Origin: JALHNF01 sp031972295 | GTDB taxonomy: Bacteria; Patescibacteriota; Minisyncoccia; Phycocordibacterales; UBA5272 | Assembly (NCBI GenBank): GCA_031972295.1 | Contig: DALYEZ010000003.1 | Location: forward strand, 3,416 to 67,415 | Reading direction: 5' to 3' | DNA: 64,000 nt | In this document: in pieces, positions 26,062 through 35,701 of the stretch | How the letters are laid out: each line of letters begins with the position of its first letter | Position numbering within the stretch: position 1 is the stretch's first letter | Made by a program: the position numbers and the translations under genes | Notes under the pieces: model-generated | Told to the model about the DNA's origin: nothing | Seen by the model: the letters and a program-made list of their open reading frames with translations, nothing else | The model's database searches: none

Positions 26062-26065
26062 TTAT

Positions 26066-27847
26066 ATGGAAATACGCAATATCGCAATCATCGCCCACGT
26101 AGACCATGGGAAAACAACCCTTACGGACGCCCTTATGGTGCAGACTGGCATGTCTGAAGTGGGTGCTTCAATGGACTCAAACTCTATCGAAAAAGAGCGA
26201 GGTATTACTATTTATGCTAAAAACACTTCAGTAAACTACAAAGGTACAAAGATCAACATCGTGGACACTCCGGGTCACGCCGACTTTGGCTCTGAAGTAG
26301 AGCGTGTTTTGCGATCTATTGACTGTGTACTTCTTGTGGTGGATGCCCAGGAAGGTCCAATGCCACAGACACGATTTGTGCTTAAGAAGTCTCTTGAACT
26401 CGGACTCCATCCGATTGTTGTCATTAATAAAATCGACAAACCAGCATCTGATCCAAAGCGTGTGCATGACGAAGTGTTTGAACTCTTTATGGAACTCGGC
26501 GCTAATGATGCGCAGCTCGACTTCACGACTGTCTACGCAATTGGACGAGAAGGTGTGGCGATGCGAAAGCTTGAAGATGAGCGTGTGAACCTTGAACCAC
26601 TTCTTGATACTGTTTTGGAAAAAGTACAAAAAGCATCAGGTGATATTACAAAACCATTTCAAGCACAAGTATTCAACCTCGCGTATGACAACTTCCTTGG
26701 ACGTCTTGCGGTGTGTCGTTTGTATGATGGAAAAGTAAATCTTGGTGCGACGGTGTATGCAAAGAAAAGTGACGGAACTATTGCAACAGGTAAGGTAACA
26801 AAAATTTATACATTCAGCGGTATCAATAGAACAGAGGTGGGTGAAGCTGGTGCTGGCGATATTGCTATCATTGCGGGAATTCCTGATGTGTATATTGGTG
26901 ACACTCTTTGTATGTCACAAGACACAGCAACGCTCCCCGCGATTACTATTGATGAGCCAACCATCTCCCTTACATTTTTAGTAAATGACTCACCATTTGG
27001 TGGACGAGAAGGTAAGTTTGTAACTATTCGACAAATTCGTGATCGACTTGAAAAAGAGCTCGAGGTAAACGTGGGACTTAAAGTAGACTTTTCAAATAAT
27101 GATGCCTTTCAAGTGTTCGGACGTGGTGAACTTCATGTGGCGGTGCTTCTTGAAAATATGCGCCGTGAAGGATTTGAAATCCAAGTATCTCAGCCGAATG
27201 TAATCGTAAAAGAAGAAAATGGTAAGAAATTGGAGCCGTATGAAGAGGTGACCATTGACGTACCAACAGAAAGTTCTGGTGCGGTGATTGAAAAACTTAC
27301 TCGAAGACGAGGAATGATTACCAACATGATGGAAAAACATGGTATTACCAGAATCAATGCGGAGATACCAACACGTGGACTTTTGGGCTATCGTGGTGAA
27401 TTTGTAATTGATACTAAAGGTGAAGGAATTCTTTCTGCACAGTTTTGTGGTTTTAAAGAATGGGCAGGCGATATTAAGAAAAAAGATGTTGGCTCAATGA
27501 CTACTATGACAGACGGAAAAGCGCTTGCGTTTTCACTCTGGAATCTTCAGGATCGTGGCGTGCTCTATATTGCTCCGAATGTTGAAGTCTATGAAGGACA
27601 GGTAATCGGCAATACATCAAAAGGGGATGAAATGATGGTCAACCCTACAAAAGGAAAGCAGCTTACCAACATGCGTTCTTCTGGTGCTGACGAAGCAATT
27701 ACGCTCGTACCAGCATGGGAAATTACTATTGAGCGTGGGCTTGAAATCATGAACCAGGATGAATACTTGGAGATCACTCCGAAATCGGTTCGTTTGCGAA
27801 AGAAACTTCGTACAGAGACAGAACGTGCAAAAGCGGGGAGAAAATAA
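26066..27847 (+). CDS. typA: GTP-binding translation factor TypA/BipA
   Basis: 593 aa, full length. G1 AHVDHGKTTL, G2 region RGITIYAKN, G3 DTPGHADFG, G4 NKID are all present, followed by EF-G-like domains II, III and V and the BipA-specific C-terminal domain (GFKEWAGDIKKKDVGSMTTM and NPTKGKQLTNMRSSGADEAI). Ribosome-associated GTPase helping 50S assembly and stress adaptation. Monocistronic here. Confidence 0.96.
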   Translation: MEIRNIAIIAHVDHGKTTLTDALMVQTGMSEVGASMDSNSIEKERGITIYAKNTSVNYKGTKINIVDTPGHADFGSEVERVLRSIDCVLLVVDAQEGPMPQTRFVLKKSLELGLHPIVVINKIDKPASDPKRVHDEVFELFMELGANDAQLDFTTVYAIGREGVAMRKLEDERVNLEPLLDTVLEKVQKASGDITKPFQAQVFNLAYDNFLGRLAVCRLYDGKVNLGATVYAKKSDGTIATGKVTKIYTFSGINRTEVGEAGAGDIAIIAGIPDVYIGDTLCMSQDTATLPAITIDEPTISLTFLVNDSPFGGREGKFVTIRQIRDRLEKELEVNVGLKVDFSNNDAFQVFGRGELHVAVLLENMRREGFEIQVSQPNVIVKEENGKKLEPYEEVTIDVPTESSGAVIEKLTRRRGMITNMMEKHGITRINAEIPTRGLLGYRGEFVIDTKGEGILSAQFCGFKEWAGDIKKKDVGSMTTMTDGKALAFSLWNLQDRGVLYIAPNVEVYEGQVIGNTSKGDEMMVNPTKGKQLTNMRSSGADEAITLVPAWEITIERGLEIMNQDEYLEITPKSVRLRKKLRTETERAKAGRK

Positions 27848-27881
27848 ATGTAACTGAAAGAGAGTGTGATAAAATATCCGC

Positions 27882-28184
27882 ATGGATTCAATTCTTAAGG
27901 CGGATATTTTCTTTTTTGTTACAACCGTTGCGGTTGTGCTGCTTACTGCACTTCTTGCAACACTGCTTGTGTATGCAATACGCATTCTGCGAACCGCCCG
28001 TGACACATCGGAAATTGTAAAAAACACCGTACAGCAAGTAAGTCAGTCGGTTGTGGGGGCACAAGAAAACGTACAAGACTTTTTGCAGAAACTAAACGTG
28101 ATACAATTAATTCGTTCAGCGTTTGGAGGCAAACGTAAAAACGTCAAAAAAAATAAAAACGAAGATCATGACACACAAGAATAA
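27882..28184 (+). CDS. Small membrane protein, DUF948-like
   Basis: 100 aa. One TM helix (FFFVTTVAVVLLTALLATLLVYAIRIL, residues ~10-36), then an amphipathic helix (RDTSEIVKNTVQQVSQSVVGAQENV) and a basic tail (GGKRKNVKKNKNEDHD). This topology resembles DUF948-like/YtxG small proteins but is too short to assign. TAAAAT ends six nt before ATG (leaderless). It overlaps the next gene by 17 bp, so the two are translationally linked. Confidence 0.75.
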   Translation: MDSILKADIFFFVTTVAVVLLTALLATLLVYAIRILRTARDTSEIVKNTVQQVSQSVVGAQENVQDFLQKLNVIQLIRSAFGGKRKNVKKNKNEDHDTQE

Positions 28185-28560
28185 TACAAAAAAAGTTTCT
28201 GTTGGTGGAGCTGTCGGAATTGCCGCAGGACTTGCCGCACTCGCTGCTGGAAGCTATTTCATTTTTGGCCCACAGGGAAGCAAGAATAGAAAAGCTATTA
28301 AGGGATGGACTTTGAAAGCAAAGGGAGAGGTGGTTGAAAAAATAGAGAAACTCAAAGAGGTAACTCCAGAGCTTTACAACAAAGTTATTGATGAAGTAAC
28401 TGCGAAGTATGCAAAAATTAAAGATATCAGTGCTGATGAAGTAATGGTGCTTGCATCTGATCTTAAGAAACACTGGAAATCAATTGCTCGAGATTTAGGA
28501 CCAAAGAAAAAGGCTGCAAAGAAAGCAGTAAAGAAGGTTATCGCAAAGGTAACAAAGTAA
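28168..28560 (+). CDS. YtxH-like protein with Lys/Ala-rich tail
   Basis: 130 aa. An N-terminal Gly/Ala-rich hydrophobic helix (VGGAVGIAAGLAALAAGSYFIFGPQGSKNRK) like YtxH/gas-vesicle-type stress proteins, a helical middle and a C-terminal histone-H1-like run of AAKKAVKK repeats (last ~20 residues). It may bind nucleic acid or phospholipid. It overlaps the preceding small membrane gene and ends in a perfect palindromic terminator. The tail resembles the Lys-rich peptide at 41847. Confidence 0.75.
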   Translation: MTHKNNTKKVSVGGAVGIAAGLAALAAGSYFIFGPQGSKNRKAIKGWTLKAKGEVVEKIEKLKEVTPELYNKVIDEVTAKYAKIKDISADEVMVLASDLKKHWKSIARDLGPKKKAAKKAVKKVIAKVTK

Positions 28561-28562
28561 AC

Positions 28563-28594
28563 AAAACAAAACCCGCATATGCGGGTTTTGTTTT
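28563..28594. terminator. Perfect palindromic terminator
   Basis: A 32-bp perfect palindrome centred on CAT|ATG (28578/28579) with A- and T-rich ends. Confidence 0.85.
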
Positions 28595-28598
28595 ACTG

Positions 28599-28727
28599 TA
28601 TAATGTTTTTGCATAGACCTTAGATTTACAACTTAGAATTTTTCGGTCCTCGGGTCGCAAAACCAAAACATTTGAGATTGAGTTTTGTTCAACCAGACTC
28701 TCAAAATTCTAAGTTGTAAATCTGGAG
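28599..28727 (+). promoter_or_regulatory. Promoter and long hairpin leader of the DUF192 gene
   Basis: TATAAT (28599-28604) is followed by a leader with a perfect 21-bp inverted repeat, 28622-28642 against 28703-28723. Two possible G-U pairs (T28620-T28621 with G24-G25) extend it into the GGAG Shine-Dalgarno at 28724-28727. Within the 60-nt loop CAAAAC/GTTTTG can pair. The geometry would occlude the ribosome binding site. Confidence 0.6.
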
Positions 28728-28735
28728 CTAAAATT

Positions 28736-29209
28736 ATGTATAAATTTATTTTTACTCTCGCTATTGTTGCTCTTGGTGCCGTGGGGCATTTTTGGTATCA
28801 AAATGAATACAAAAATCCTACGCATAAAGAATTTGTAACGGTTACATTACAGAATGATGAAGTTGAACTTGAGGTGCTTCGTACTTTTGCACAAAAAAGC
28901 CTAGGACTTTCTTTTCGAGAAGAGCTTCCTCTAAAAACAGGACTTCTTTTTGTGTTTTCTGAAACAGCAAATCCAGAAATTTGGATGAAGGACATGAACT
29001 TCGCTATCGATATTATTTTTGTTAATACAGAGGGAAAAGTGGTGGAGATTTTTGAAAATGCCACACCAGAATCCTATTTTGAGAACCCTCCACGACTTTT
29101 TGGAACTCTTGAGGCATCACGGTATGTAATAGAAGTGCCGTCCGGTACTACACAGGATGCAGGTCTCCGCGAAGGGATGGTGATTGAGGAACTTGTATCT
29201 TTCAGGTAA
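28736..29209 (+). CDS. DUF192 family exported protein
   Basis: 157 aa. An N-terminal TM or signal segment (FIFTLAIVALGAVGHFWY), then a DUF192 (PF02643) domain: EVLRTFAQKSLGLSFREELPLKTGLLFVF, PEIWMKDMNFAIDIIFVNTEGKVVEI and the closing YVIEVPSGTTQDAGLREGM. The family is small and of unknown function, usually extracytoplasmic. ATG at 28736 lies eight nt after GGAG, one of the few Shine-Dalgarno-type starts here, and directly downstream of a long hairpin. Confidence 0.88.
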   Translation: MYKFIFTLAIVALGAVGHFWYQNEYKNPTHKEFVTVTLQNDEVELEVLRTFAQKSLGLSFREELPLKTGLLFVFSETANPEIWMKDMNFAIDIIFVNTEGKVVEIFENATPESYFENPPRLFGTLEASRYVIEVPSGTTQDAGLREGMVIEELVSFR

Positions 29210-29250
29210 ACAGAACTTCTTTTTCTATTCAAGATGCGCTAGTATAGCGG

Positions 29251-29579
29251 TACCCACACCGCGCAATCGCGTCTATGAAAATAGATGAGGAAAGTCCGAA
29301 CACACCCATGTAAAAGTGGAGCAGGGTAGCGGGTAACGCCCGTCTTGGGTAACCAAAGAGGTGCGAGCAGAGACGCTTTGATCGAAAGAAAGAAGCATCC
29401 GTTAGGATGAGTTTTGTGGCAACACAAAAGTGAAACGGCTAAATCCTTACTTGTGTGCAAGACCGTGTCCGCCTTGTGCGGAAGAGTCGCTTGAGGTGGT
29501 AGGTGACTATCATCCTAGATACATGATTGCTTCCACATGCAAATGTGTCAGACAGAATTCGGCTTATAGGTGTGAGTAC
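29251..29579 (+). ncRNA. rnpB: RNase P RNA, bacterial type A
   Basis: Contains the universal core elements: GAGGAAAGTCCGAAC (CR I, from 29287) and ACAGAATTCGGCTTATAGG (CR V, 29552-29570), with the P1 helix formed by ACCCACACC (29252-29260) and GGTGTGAGT near 29569-29577, and the GGGTAACGCC / GGTAAC internal segments. This is the catalytic RNA that trims tRNA 5' leaders. A TAGTAT/TATAGC -10 region sits just upstream. Ends are estimated from P1. Confidence 0.95.
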
Positions 29580-29584
29580 AGATC

Positions 29585-29614
29585 AAAAATCCCGAGATAA
29601 TACTCGGGATTTTT
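29585..29614 (+). terminator. Terminator of rnpB
   Basis: AAAAATCCCGAG (29585-29596) pairs with CTCGGGATTTTT (29603-29614). Confidence 0.88.
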
Positions 29615-29701
29615 GCTTACTCGACTGTTCTCTATTTATGTTTGAAATTGCTATCTATTACAAAAATGCTGCGATATAATAAAAAGCATATTATTTCGTT
29701 T

Positions 29702-32008
29702 ATGCAAAACACACGTATTGGTTCATTTTTAAACTCGGTTTCAATATGGAGTACCATCTTAGTTCCTGTTGTCGCACTGCTCGGCTTCGCACCCTTTGCT
29801 CCGTTATGGGTTGAGGGTTCGAAGGTTTTGATAGTCGGACTACTTGTTACTATCGCCGCTCTCACATACGTGGCATCAGGTTTATTTGAAAAACGTTTTT
29901 CTTTGCCGCACGTACATGTTCTTTTGGGAACTGGTTTGTATGCACTAACAACCTTTTGCGCAACGTTGTTTGTAAAAGGTGGCACGGTTTCTCTATTTGG
30001 AATTGGTATTGAAGCTTGGACAGTGACTCATATTTTTGTCGGGCTTCTTTTCTTTGTTTTGGTCTCAGTGCATGCGCAAAATGCTCAGGTGCGACGAAAG
30101 TTTATTTATGTTCTCATTTGTGGAGCATTAATTTCGATACTGTTTCAGCTTCTACGAATAGTAAGTGTGGGAGCGGTAGGTAACTTTTCTATTTTTACAG
30201 ATCCAGTGATAAATACTCTTGGAAGATGGTTTGATCTTGGCATTGTCGCACTTCTACTTACTCTCGTTGCGCTTGTTGTTTTTGCCGTAAAAGCACAAAC
30301 ACGAACGATGCAAATTGCCGTCGCTCTTTTATTTACGATTTCTTTTGCATTTTTTGTGATAGTTTCTCCACTTGTTGGGCTTATCCTTCTTGCGTTAGGG
30401 GCTATTATCGTACGATACGTCCTTGATATGCATGCGGAATCTTCAGTAAGAAAAAGTCTTGCAACAGGTACACTTCTTGTTGTGGTAGTATTTTCATTTG
30501 TTGCTTTTGTCTTTCAGGGACTTACAGGTCGTTCGCCATTATTTTTTCAAAGTGAAACTGTTCCAACATTCTCTCAAACAAGAGTTGATATTGCGTATAG
30601 AGATTTTCCAAGTACATTCATTTCTGATTCATTTATTGTTGTAAAAGGAACCGTACAGGAGTCACCTGTGTTTGGTGTAGGAGCCGCTCGCTTTCAAGAG
30701 GCATGGGCAAAATATCGACCTCTCGCTCTCAATGAAACAGCCTGGTGGGCCACTGATTTCGGCATTGGAAGCGGTGTTATTGTCACTGTAATTGTGATGT
30801 TTGGGCTACTTGGGCTACTTGGGCTGCTTGGATTTCTCTTTGTTGTTATTCGAGGTATTTTACAGTCATTACGATCAAGTAATCTTGAAGAGAAGATAAG
30901 TGCGCTTTTGGCTGCAATCGCATGGGCTTTTGCTCTCGTGCAGACTCCATCGGTTGGACTTATGATAGTTATGTTTACACTCACCGGAATTGTTTTCTCT
31001 TTTAAACAAGGTGTTGTAATTATTCTTACTCAAAAATCACACGCAATACTTGCGTTCCTTATCGCCGCGCTCGTACTCACTCTCCCTATTTTTGGTGTAT
31101 GGAGTAGAACTTTCGCACTTACCTATGTGACGCGTTCTGAACGAATGGTTACAAAAACACCTGCTCAATTTACAGAAGGTGAAGCTCTTTTGCGGAAGGC
31201 AATTTCTATTGTTCCACATGAAGTCTACTACCAAGCACTTGCTACGGTGCAGCAGAGATCTCTTTCGGAAATTTCTACAAAAATTGCAAGTAAGGAAATC
31301 AAAGAACAAGAGCGGGTGCAACTTTCTACGGAGTTTAATCAAAAGGTAAACGATACTATCACAACCTATACCCAAGCTATTACTGCAAATAAAAATAGCT
31401 ATGTAAATTATTTTAGAAGAGCGCAGTTCCTTTCGAATTTCTTAGGACAAGAAAATGATGCAACTATTTTTGCAACAGCGCGTGCTGATGTAAAAGTTGC
31501 ACGAACACTTGCTCCAAGCAATGCAACAATTGATATTCTTGAGGCGCAATTATATTTGCAGAAAAATAACCCTGACGAGGCACAGAAACTTCTTCTTGAT
31601 GCCATTGAAAAGAAGGCAAATTATACTGATGCGGCGATTATTCTCTCACAGTTAAAGATTAAGCAGGGTAATTTGAAAGAGGCTTTGACTGCTGCTGAGT
31701 ATGCGGTCCGAACAAATATAAACAATTCACAGGCGTTATATATTTACGGACAATTACAATTTGAAGCGAAAAATTACCTTGCGGCTTCACAAGCATTTGA
31801 ACAAGCCCTCTCTGTTCAGGGAAGTGTCCCCACAGAAATAGGCAGTCTTCTTGCTGAGAGTTATGTTCAGATAGGGGAGACAGCCAAAGCTCAAGGAACA
31901 TATGAGGCGCTTCTAAAAATGGATCCAAATAATGTTCAAATTAAGGCGATCTTAGCAAAATTAAAGCAGACCTCAGCAACAGAAACACCTTCTCTTCCTA
32001 AAAAATAA
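29702..32008 (+). CDS. O-antigen ligase-like polytopic membrane protein with TPR tail
   Basis: 768 aa. About eleven to twelve TM helices (residues ~1-480) in the arrangement of Wzy/WaaL/PglL-type polymerases and ligases, with a large outside loop (~280-370, RVDIAYRDFPSTF ... GVGAARFQEAWAKYRPLALNETAWW). The soluble C-terminal third (~480-768) is made of TPR units (for example ANYTDAAIILSQLKIKQGNLKEALTAAEYAVRTN). Such proteins transfer lipid-linked glycans to a polymer or to proteins. ATG at 29702 is chosen because TATTAT ends seven nt upstream (leaderless). murJ follows 38 bp downstream. Confidence 0.83.
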   Translation: MQNTRIGSFLNSVSIWSTILVPVVALLGFAPFAPLWVEGSKVLIVGLLVTIAALTYVASGLFEKRFSLPHVHVLLGTGLYALTTFCATLFVKGGTVSLFGIGIEAWTVTHIFVGLLFFVLVSVHAQNAQVRRKFIYVLICGALISILFQLLRIVSVGAVGNFSIFTDPVINTLGRWFDLGIVALLLTLVALVVFAVKAQTRTMQIAVALLFTISFAFFVIVSPLVGLILLALGAIIVRYVLDMHAESSVRKSLATGTLLVVVVFSFVAFVFQGLTGRSPLFFQSETVPTFSQTRVDIAYRDFPSTFISDSFIVVKGTVQESPVFGVGAARFQEAWAKYRPLALNETAWWATDFGIGSGVIVTVIVMFGLLGLLGLLGFLFVVIRGILQSLRSSNLEEKISALLAAIAWAFALVQTPSVGLMIVMFTLTGIVFSFKQGVVIILTQKSHAILAFLIAALVLTLPIFGVWSRTFALTYVTRSERMVTKTPAQFTEGEALLRKAISIVPHEVYYQALATVQQRSLSEISTKIASKEIKEQERVQLSTEFNQKVNDTITTYTQAITANKNSYVNYFRRAQFLSNFLGQENDATIFATARADVKVARTLAPSNATIDILEAQLYLQKNNPDEAQKLLLDAIEKKANYTDAAIILSQLKIKQGNLKEALTAAEYAVRTNINNSQALYIYGQLQFEAKNYLAASQAFEQALSVQGSVPTEIGSLLAESYVQIGETAKAQGTYEALLKMDPNNVQIKAILAKLKQTSATETPSLPKK

Positions 32009-32046
32009 GTCTTTCACGGGATAGGAAATAAGGTACAATAGGAAGA

Positions 32047-33726
32047 ATGGTTTCTGCTTTCATACAGAAGTTAACCCAAGAGACATACTCGATGCACAAA
32101 GCCGCACTACTCATTGCGGCTTTGTCGCTTGTGGCACAGTTACTTGCCGTAGTGAGGGATAAGATGCTTGCGCATTATTTTGGAGCTGGAGGAGACTTGA
32201 GTTTGTATTATGCGGCTTTCCGTATTCCAGACATGGTCTACGCATCTCTGGCCTCTGTTATGGCTGCGATAATCATCCTACCTATTTTAACGGCAGCGTA
32301 TGAAGTTTCACTTGAGCGAGCGCAAAAAGTAATGTATTCGTTACTTACTGTTTTTACAATGGTTATTGTTGTGTGTTGTGCGGTATTGTATTTTTTTATG
32401 CCAGCCCTTGTTTTATACATTGCTCCTGGATTTTCTTTTGAACAACACGTCCAATTAACTTTACTATCACGAATACTACTTTTGTCGCCGATTATTTTGG
32501 GTATATCAAACCTCATTGGCTCCGTTCTTCAAATGAAGAAGAATTTTTTCATGTACTCATTGGCACCTGTTTTTTATAATATAGGTATTATTCTTGGGAT
32601 AGTAACGTTTTCGGGTACTTACGGTATTTTAGGTGTTGTTTACGGTGTAATTTTTGGAGGGTTGTTACATATTGGTATACAGATTCCTGCTGCGTATGTA
32701 TATAAATTAATTCCTCGGTACACATTTTCTATTGATTGGAAACTTATTCGTGAAGTTTTCTTTATCGCATTGCCTCGTATTGCTACTTTAGGCGCAATAC
32801 AGATTACTCAAACATTTCTTGTTGCCCAAGCAACGTACATTGCTCTCGGGTCTGTAGCTGTTTTCACACTTGCGTTTAATGTGCAGACGGTACCACTGAC
32901 ACTTATTGGTCTGAGTTACTCAGTCGCCGCATTTCCAGTAATTGCTGAGTATGTTCAAAAGAAGCAATTTGAAAATTTATGGGGAAGTATTGCCTCTGCA
33001 ATTCGGCACATTATTTTTTGGTCGGTACCTGTTACTTGTTTTGTCATTGTTTTACGTGCTCATATTATTCGGCTTTTGTACGGATCAGGTGCATTTGATT
33101 GGACAGACACTCGGCTCACAGCGGCAGTTCTTGCGGTCATGGTAATCGCCTTGGCCGCCCAAGGTGTGTCGCTTCTTCTTATGCGTGCGTTGTATGCTCT
33201 CAAGCATGCGTATACACAATTAGTGGCGCAGATTATTGCTTTCGGTGTTACGTACCTTATTGCAATGTATGGCATGGCGGTATGGCAGAAAAATCTTGTC
33301 GTACAGTATTTCTTTGAAAACCTATTTCGTGTAAATGACATTCCGGACACTTCGATACTAATGCTTGGATTGGCGTACATGTGTGGGGCAGTAACGCTCA
33401 CAATCTTCTTGTGGGTTGTTCTTCGCATCCATGTTCCTTTTGCTCGATTCGCCGCATTTCGTCGAGTGTTGGTGTTCTCGTTTGGAGCATCAATTACCGG
33501 AGCATTTGTGACCTATACCACCCTTACCGTATTATCTCCTTACGTTAATCTGGATACATTTGTGGGCGTTGCTCTCCATGCCATTTTTGCCTTTATTCCT
33601 GGGGCTATTGCATGGTTTTGGATTCTCTATATACTAGGCTCAGTAGAACTGCATGAGTTTATTCATGCGCTTAAGAAGCGTTTTTGGAAGACTGACATTG
33701 TTCAGGGGGAATTGCAGGAGTTATAA
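32047..33726 (+). CDS. murJ: MurJ/MviN-type lipid II flippase
   Basis: 559 aa, fourteen-helix MOP-superfamily layout. Visible are LLAVVRDKMLAHYFGAGGDLSLYYAAFRIPDMVY near the N-terminus and the repeated SPIILGISNLIGSVLQMKKNFFMYSLAPVFYNIGIILG segment of MurJ, plus FNVQTVPLTLIGLSYSVAAFPVIAEYV. It flips peptidoglycan precursor or another polyprenyl-linked glycan across the membrane. TACAAT ends seven nt before ATG. lepA starts two bases after its stop. Confidence 0.92.
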   Translation: MVSAFIQKLTQETYSMHKAALLIAALSLVAQLLAVVRDKMLAHYFGAGGDLSLYYAAFRIPDMVYASLASVMAAIIILPILTAAYEVSLERAQKVMYSLLTVFTMVIVVCCAVLYFFMPALVLYIAPGFSFEQHVQLTLLSRILLLSPIILGISNLIGSVLQMKKNFFMYSLAPVFYNIGIILGIVTFSGTYGILGVVYGVIFGGLLHIGIQIPAAYVYKLIPRYTFSIDWKLIREVFFIALPRIATLGAIQITQTFLVAQATYIALGSVAVFTLAFNVQTVPLTLIGLSYSVAAFPVIAEYVQKKQFENLWGSIASAIRHIIFWSVPVTCFVIVLRAHIIRLLYGSGAFDWTDTRLTAAVLAVMVIALAAQGVSLLLMRALYALKHAYTQLVAQIIAFGVTYLIAMYGMAVWQKNLVVQYFFENLFRVNDIPDTSILMLGLAYMCGAVTLTIFLWVVLRIHVPFARFAAFRRVLVFSFGASITGAFVTYTTLTVLSPYVNLDTFVGVALHAIFAFIPGAIAWFWILYILGSVELHEFIHALKKRFWKTDIVQGELQEL

Positions 33727-33728
33727 CT

Positions 33729-35525
33729 ATGGATCTCGCACACATACGAAATTTTTCAATTATTGCCCATATCGACCATGGAAAATCCACACTTGCTGAC
33801 CGGATGCTTGAAGTGACGCATACTATTGAAGCTAGAAAAATGCGTGACCAGGTACTTGACTCAATGGAGCTTGAACGTGAGCGAGGGATTACTATTAAGA
33901 TGCAGCCGGTGCGCATGGAGCATCGGGTAGCAGGTGTTGATTATATTCTGAACCTCATCGATACCCCAGGGCACATCGACTTTTCGTACGAAGTTTCGCG
34001 ATCATTGAAAGCTGTTGAAGGTTCCATTCTTCTTGTTGACTGTACGCAGGGTGTGCAGGCACAGACACTCACAACGCTTCAAATGGCACAGGAATCAAAT
34101 CTGACTATTATTCCAGTGCTCAGCAAAGTAGATTCGCCACTTGCGCGCAAAGATGAGGTTCGAGAAGAAATAATGCAAATTCTTAAGTGCAAAGCAGAAG
34201 ACATTAAAGAAGTTTCAGGAAAGACAGGAGAAGGTGTGCTTGAGCTTCTGACTCATATTGTTGAGACCGTACCTGCGCCGGTGGTAGAGTATACCGGTCC
34301 TCAGGATGTTCGTGCGCTTATTTTTGACTTTGAGTACTCAAATCACCAAGGGGTAATTTTGTACACACGTATTCTAGATGGGTCTATAAAAAAGGGTGAC
34401 CAACTTGTGTTTGTTGAGTCTAAAGAAAAGTTTTTTGTACATGAAATAGGAATGTTTCATCCAGGTAAGGTAGAAGCAGAAGCACTTTCATGTGGCGAAA
34501 TTGGATATATCGTAACTGGAGTTAAACAGCCAGGTGTGGCACGTGTAGGTGATACAGTGACTCTTTTTAAAAAACCTCTCCCTGCCTTTCCAGGTTACAA
34601 AGAGCCACACCCTCTCGTGTTTGCTTCAATCTACCCAGAAAGTCAGGATGATTTTACGTTGCTGAAGTCCTCAATTATGCGACTCAAACTTTCGGACTCG
34701 TCGTTTACATTTGAAGAAGAAAGTTCTGGAGCGCTTGGACGTGGTTTTCGGTGTGGTTTTTTAGGAATGTTACATTTGGAAATTATTACCGAGCGTTTGC
34801 GCCGTGAATTTAACCTTGACCTCATTATCACGACTCCGTCTATTCACTACGATATAGAGTATAAAAACGGAAAAACCGAGCGTGTCTATTCTCCGGTATA
34901 TTTTCCTGATGATGGAAACTATGTTCGGTGTTTTGAACCATGGACAAATATGCAAGTGATTACGCCGATTGATTACATTTCTCCAATCATGCAGCTTTTG
35001 TATGAACATGAGGCAGAAACGGGGGACACAGAAGTTTTTGGTGATAACCGTATGGCGATTCATCTCAAAATGCCATTACGAGAACTGATGCGTAACTTTT
35101 TTGATGAGCTAAAGAGCGCAACGTCTGGGTACGCATCTGTTTCTTATGAGATTGCAGAAATGCGAGAAGCTTTTGTAGAGCGCATTGATATATTGGTTGC
35201 TGAAGAGCTCGTACCAGCTTTCTCGAGAGTTGTTTCTACGCGTCGAGTGCAAGAAGAGTGTGAGGATGCAGTTGAGAAGTTGTTCAAACTTTTACCGCAA
35301 GAATTATTTGTTGTTAAAATCCAAGCAAAGGCACATGGAAAGATTGTTTCTTCTCGAACACTGAAAGCACTTCGAAAAGATGTAACGGGGTATTTGTACG
35401 GCGGTGACATCACTAGAAAAATGAAACTTCTTGAAAAGCAAAAGAAAGGAAAAAAGAAAATGCTTGGTAGAGGTAAGGTCCATCTTGGACATGATGTCTT
35501 TATGAAAATGATGAAGCAAGAATAA
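33729..35525 (+). CDS. lepA: Elongation factor 4 (LepA)
   Basis: 598 aa. G1 AHIDHGKSTL, RGITIKMQ, DTPGHIDFSYEVSRSL and the LSKVD variant of NKxD are visible, with the EF4-specific C-terminal domain ending GRGKVHLGHDVFMKMMKQE, which inserts into the ribosomal A-site region. Back-translocase/initiation factor. Follows murJ directly and ends at a strong terminator (35521-35552). Confidence 0.96.
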   Translation: MDLAHIRNFSIIAHIDHGKSTLADRMLEVTHTIEARKMRDQVLDSMELERERGITIKMQPVRMEHRVAGVDYILNLIDTPGHIDFSYEVSRSLKAVEGSILLVDCTQGVQAQTLTTLQMAQESNLTIIPVLSKVDSPLARKDEVREEIMQILKCKAEDIKEVSGKTGEGVLELLTHIVETVPAPVVEYTGPQDVRALIFDFEYSNHQGVILYTRILDGSIKKGDQLVFVESKEKFFVHEIGMFHPGKVEAEALSCGEIGYIVTGVKQPGVARVGDTVTLFKKPLPAFPGYKEPHPLVFASIYPESQDDFTLLKSSIMRLKLSDSSFTFEEESSGALGRGFRCGFLGMLHLEIITERLRREFNLDLIITTPSIHYDIEYKNGKTERVYSPVYFPDDGNYVRCFEPWTNMQVITPIDYISPIMQLLYEHEAETGDTEVFGDNRMAIHLKMPLRELMRNFFDELKSATSGYASVSYEIAEMREAFVERIDILVAEELVPAFSRVVSTRRVQEECEDAVEKLFKLLPQELFVVKIQAKAHGKIVSSRTLKALRKDVTGYLYGGDITRKMKLLEKQKKGKKKMLGRGKVHLGHDVFMKMMKQE

Positions 35526-35552
35526 AATCCCTGAATGCTCAGGGATTTTATT
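35521..35552. terminator. Bidirectional terminator after lepA
   Basis: AATAAAATCCCTGA (35521-35534) pairs with TCAGGGATTTTATT (35539-35552), overlapping the lepA stop. Confidence 0.85.
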
Positions 35553-35565
35553 TGACCACTCTTTT

Positions 35566-35673
35566 TTAAAGTGCGAACGGGAGAGCTGATATTGTCATTG
35601 AGACAATCACTAGTATTGCAATCACAATCCAGAACACTTTAATGAAGGTTTTACTCTTTTTACTGTATAACAT
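35566..35673 (-). CDS. 35-residue single-TM small protein
   Basis: A short frame beginning MLYSKKSKTFIKVF and continuing into one hydrophobic helix (IVIAILVIVSMTISALPFAL). The basic N-terminus predicts an inside-N orientation. CATTAT lies six nt before the ATG, the same geometry as other genes here, which supports it as real. Similar tiny one-helix proteins are common in CPR genomes. Divergent from the FtsB-like gene at 35702. Function unknown. Confidence 0.55.
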   Translation of the reverse strand: MLYSKKSKTFIKVFWIVIAILVIVSMTISALPFAL

Positions 35674-35701
35674 ATAAGAATAATGATATCCTAGCAGATA
35701 T

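Noticed and set aside
28622..28723. The inverted repeat as a terminator of the YtxH-like gene.
   Set aside because: That gene already has a palindromic terminator at 28563-28594 and the repeat lies after the next TATAAT with no T run.
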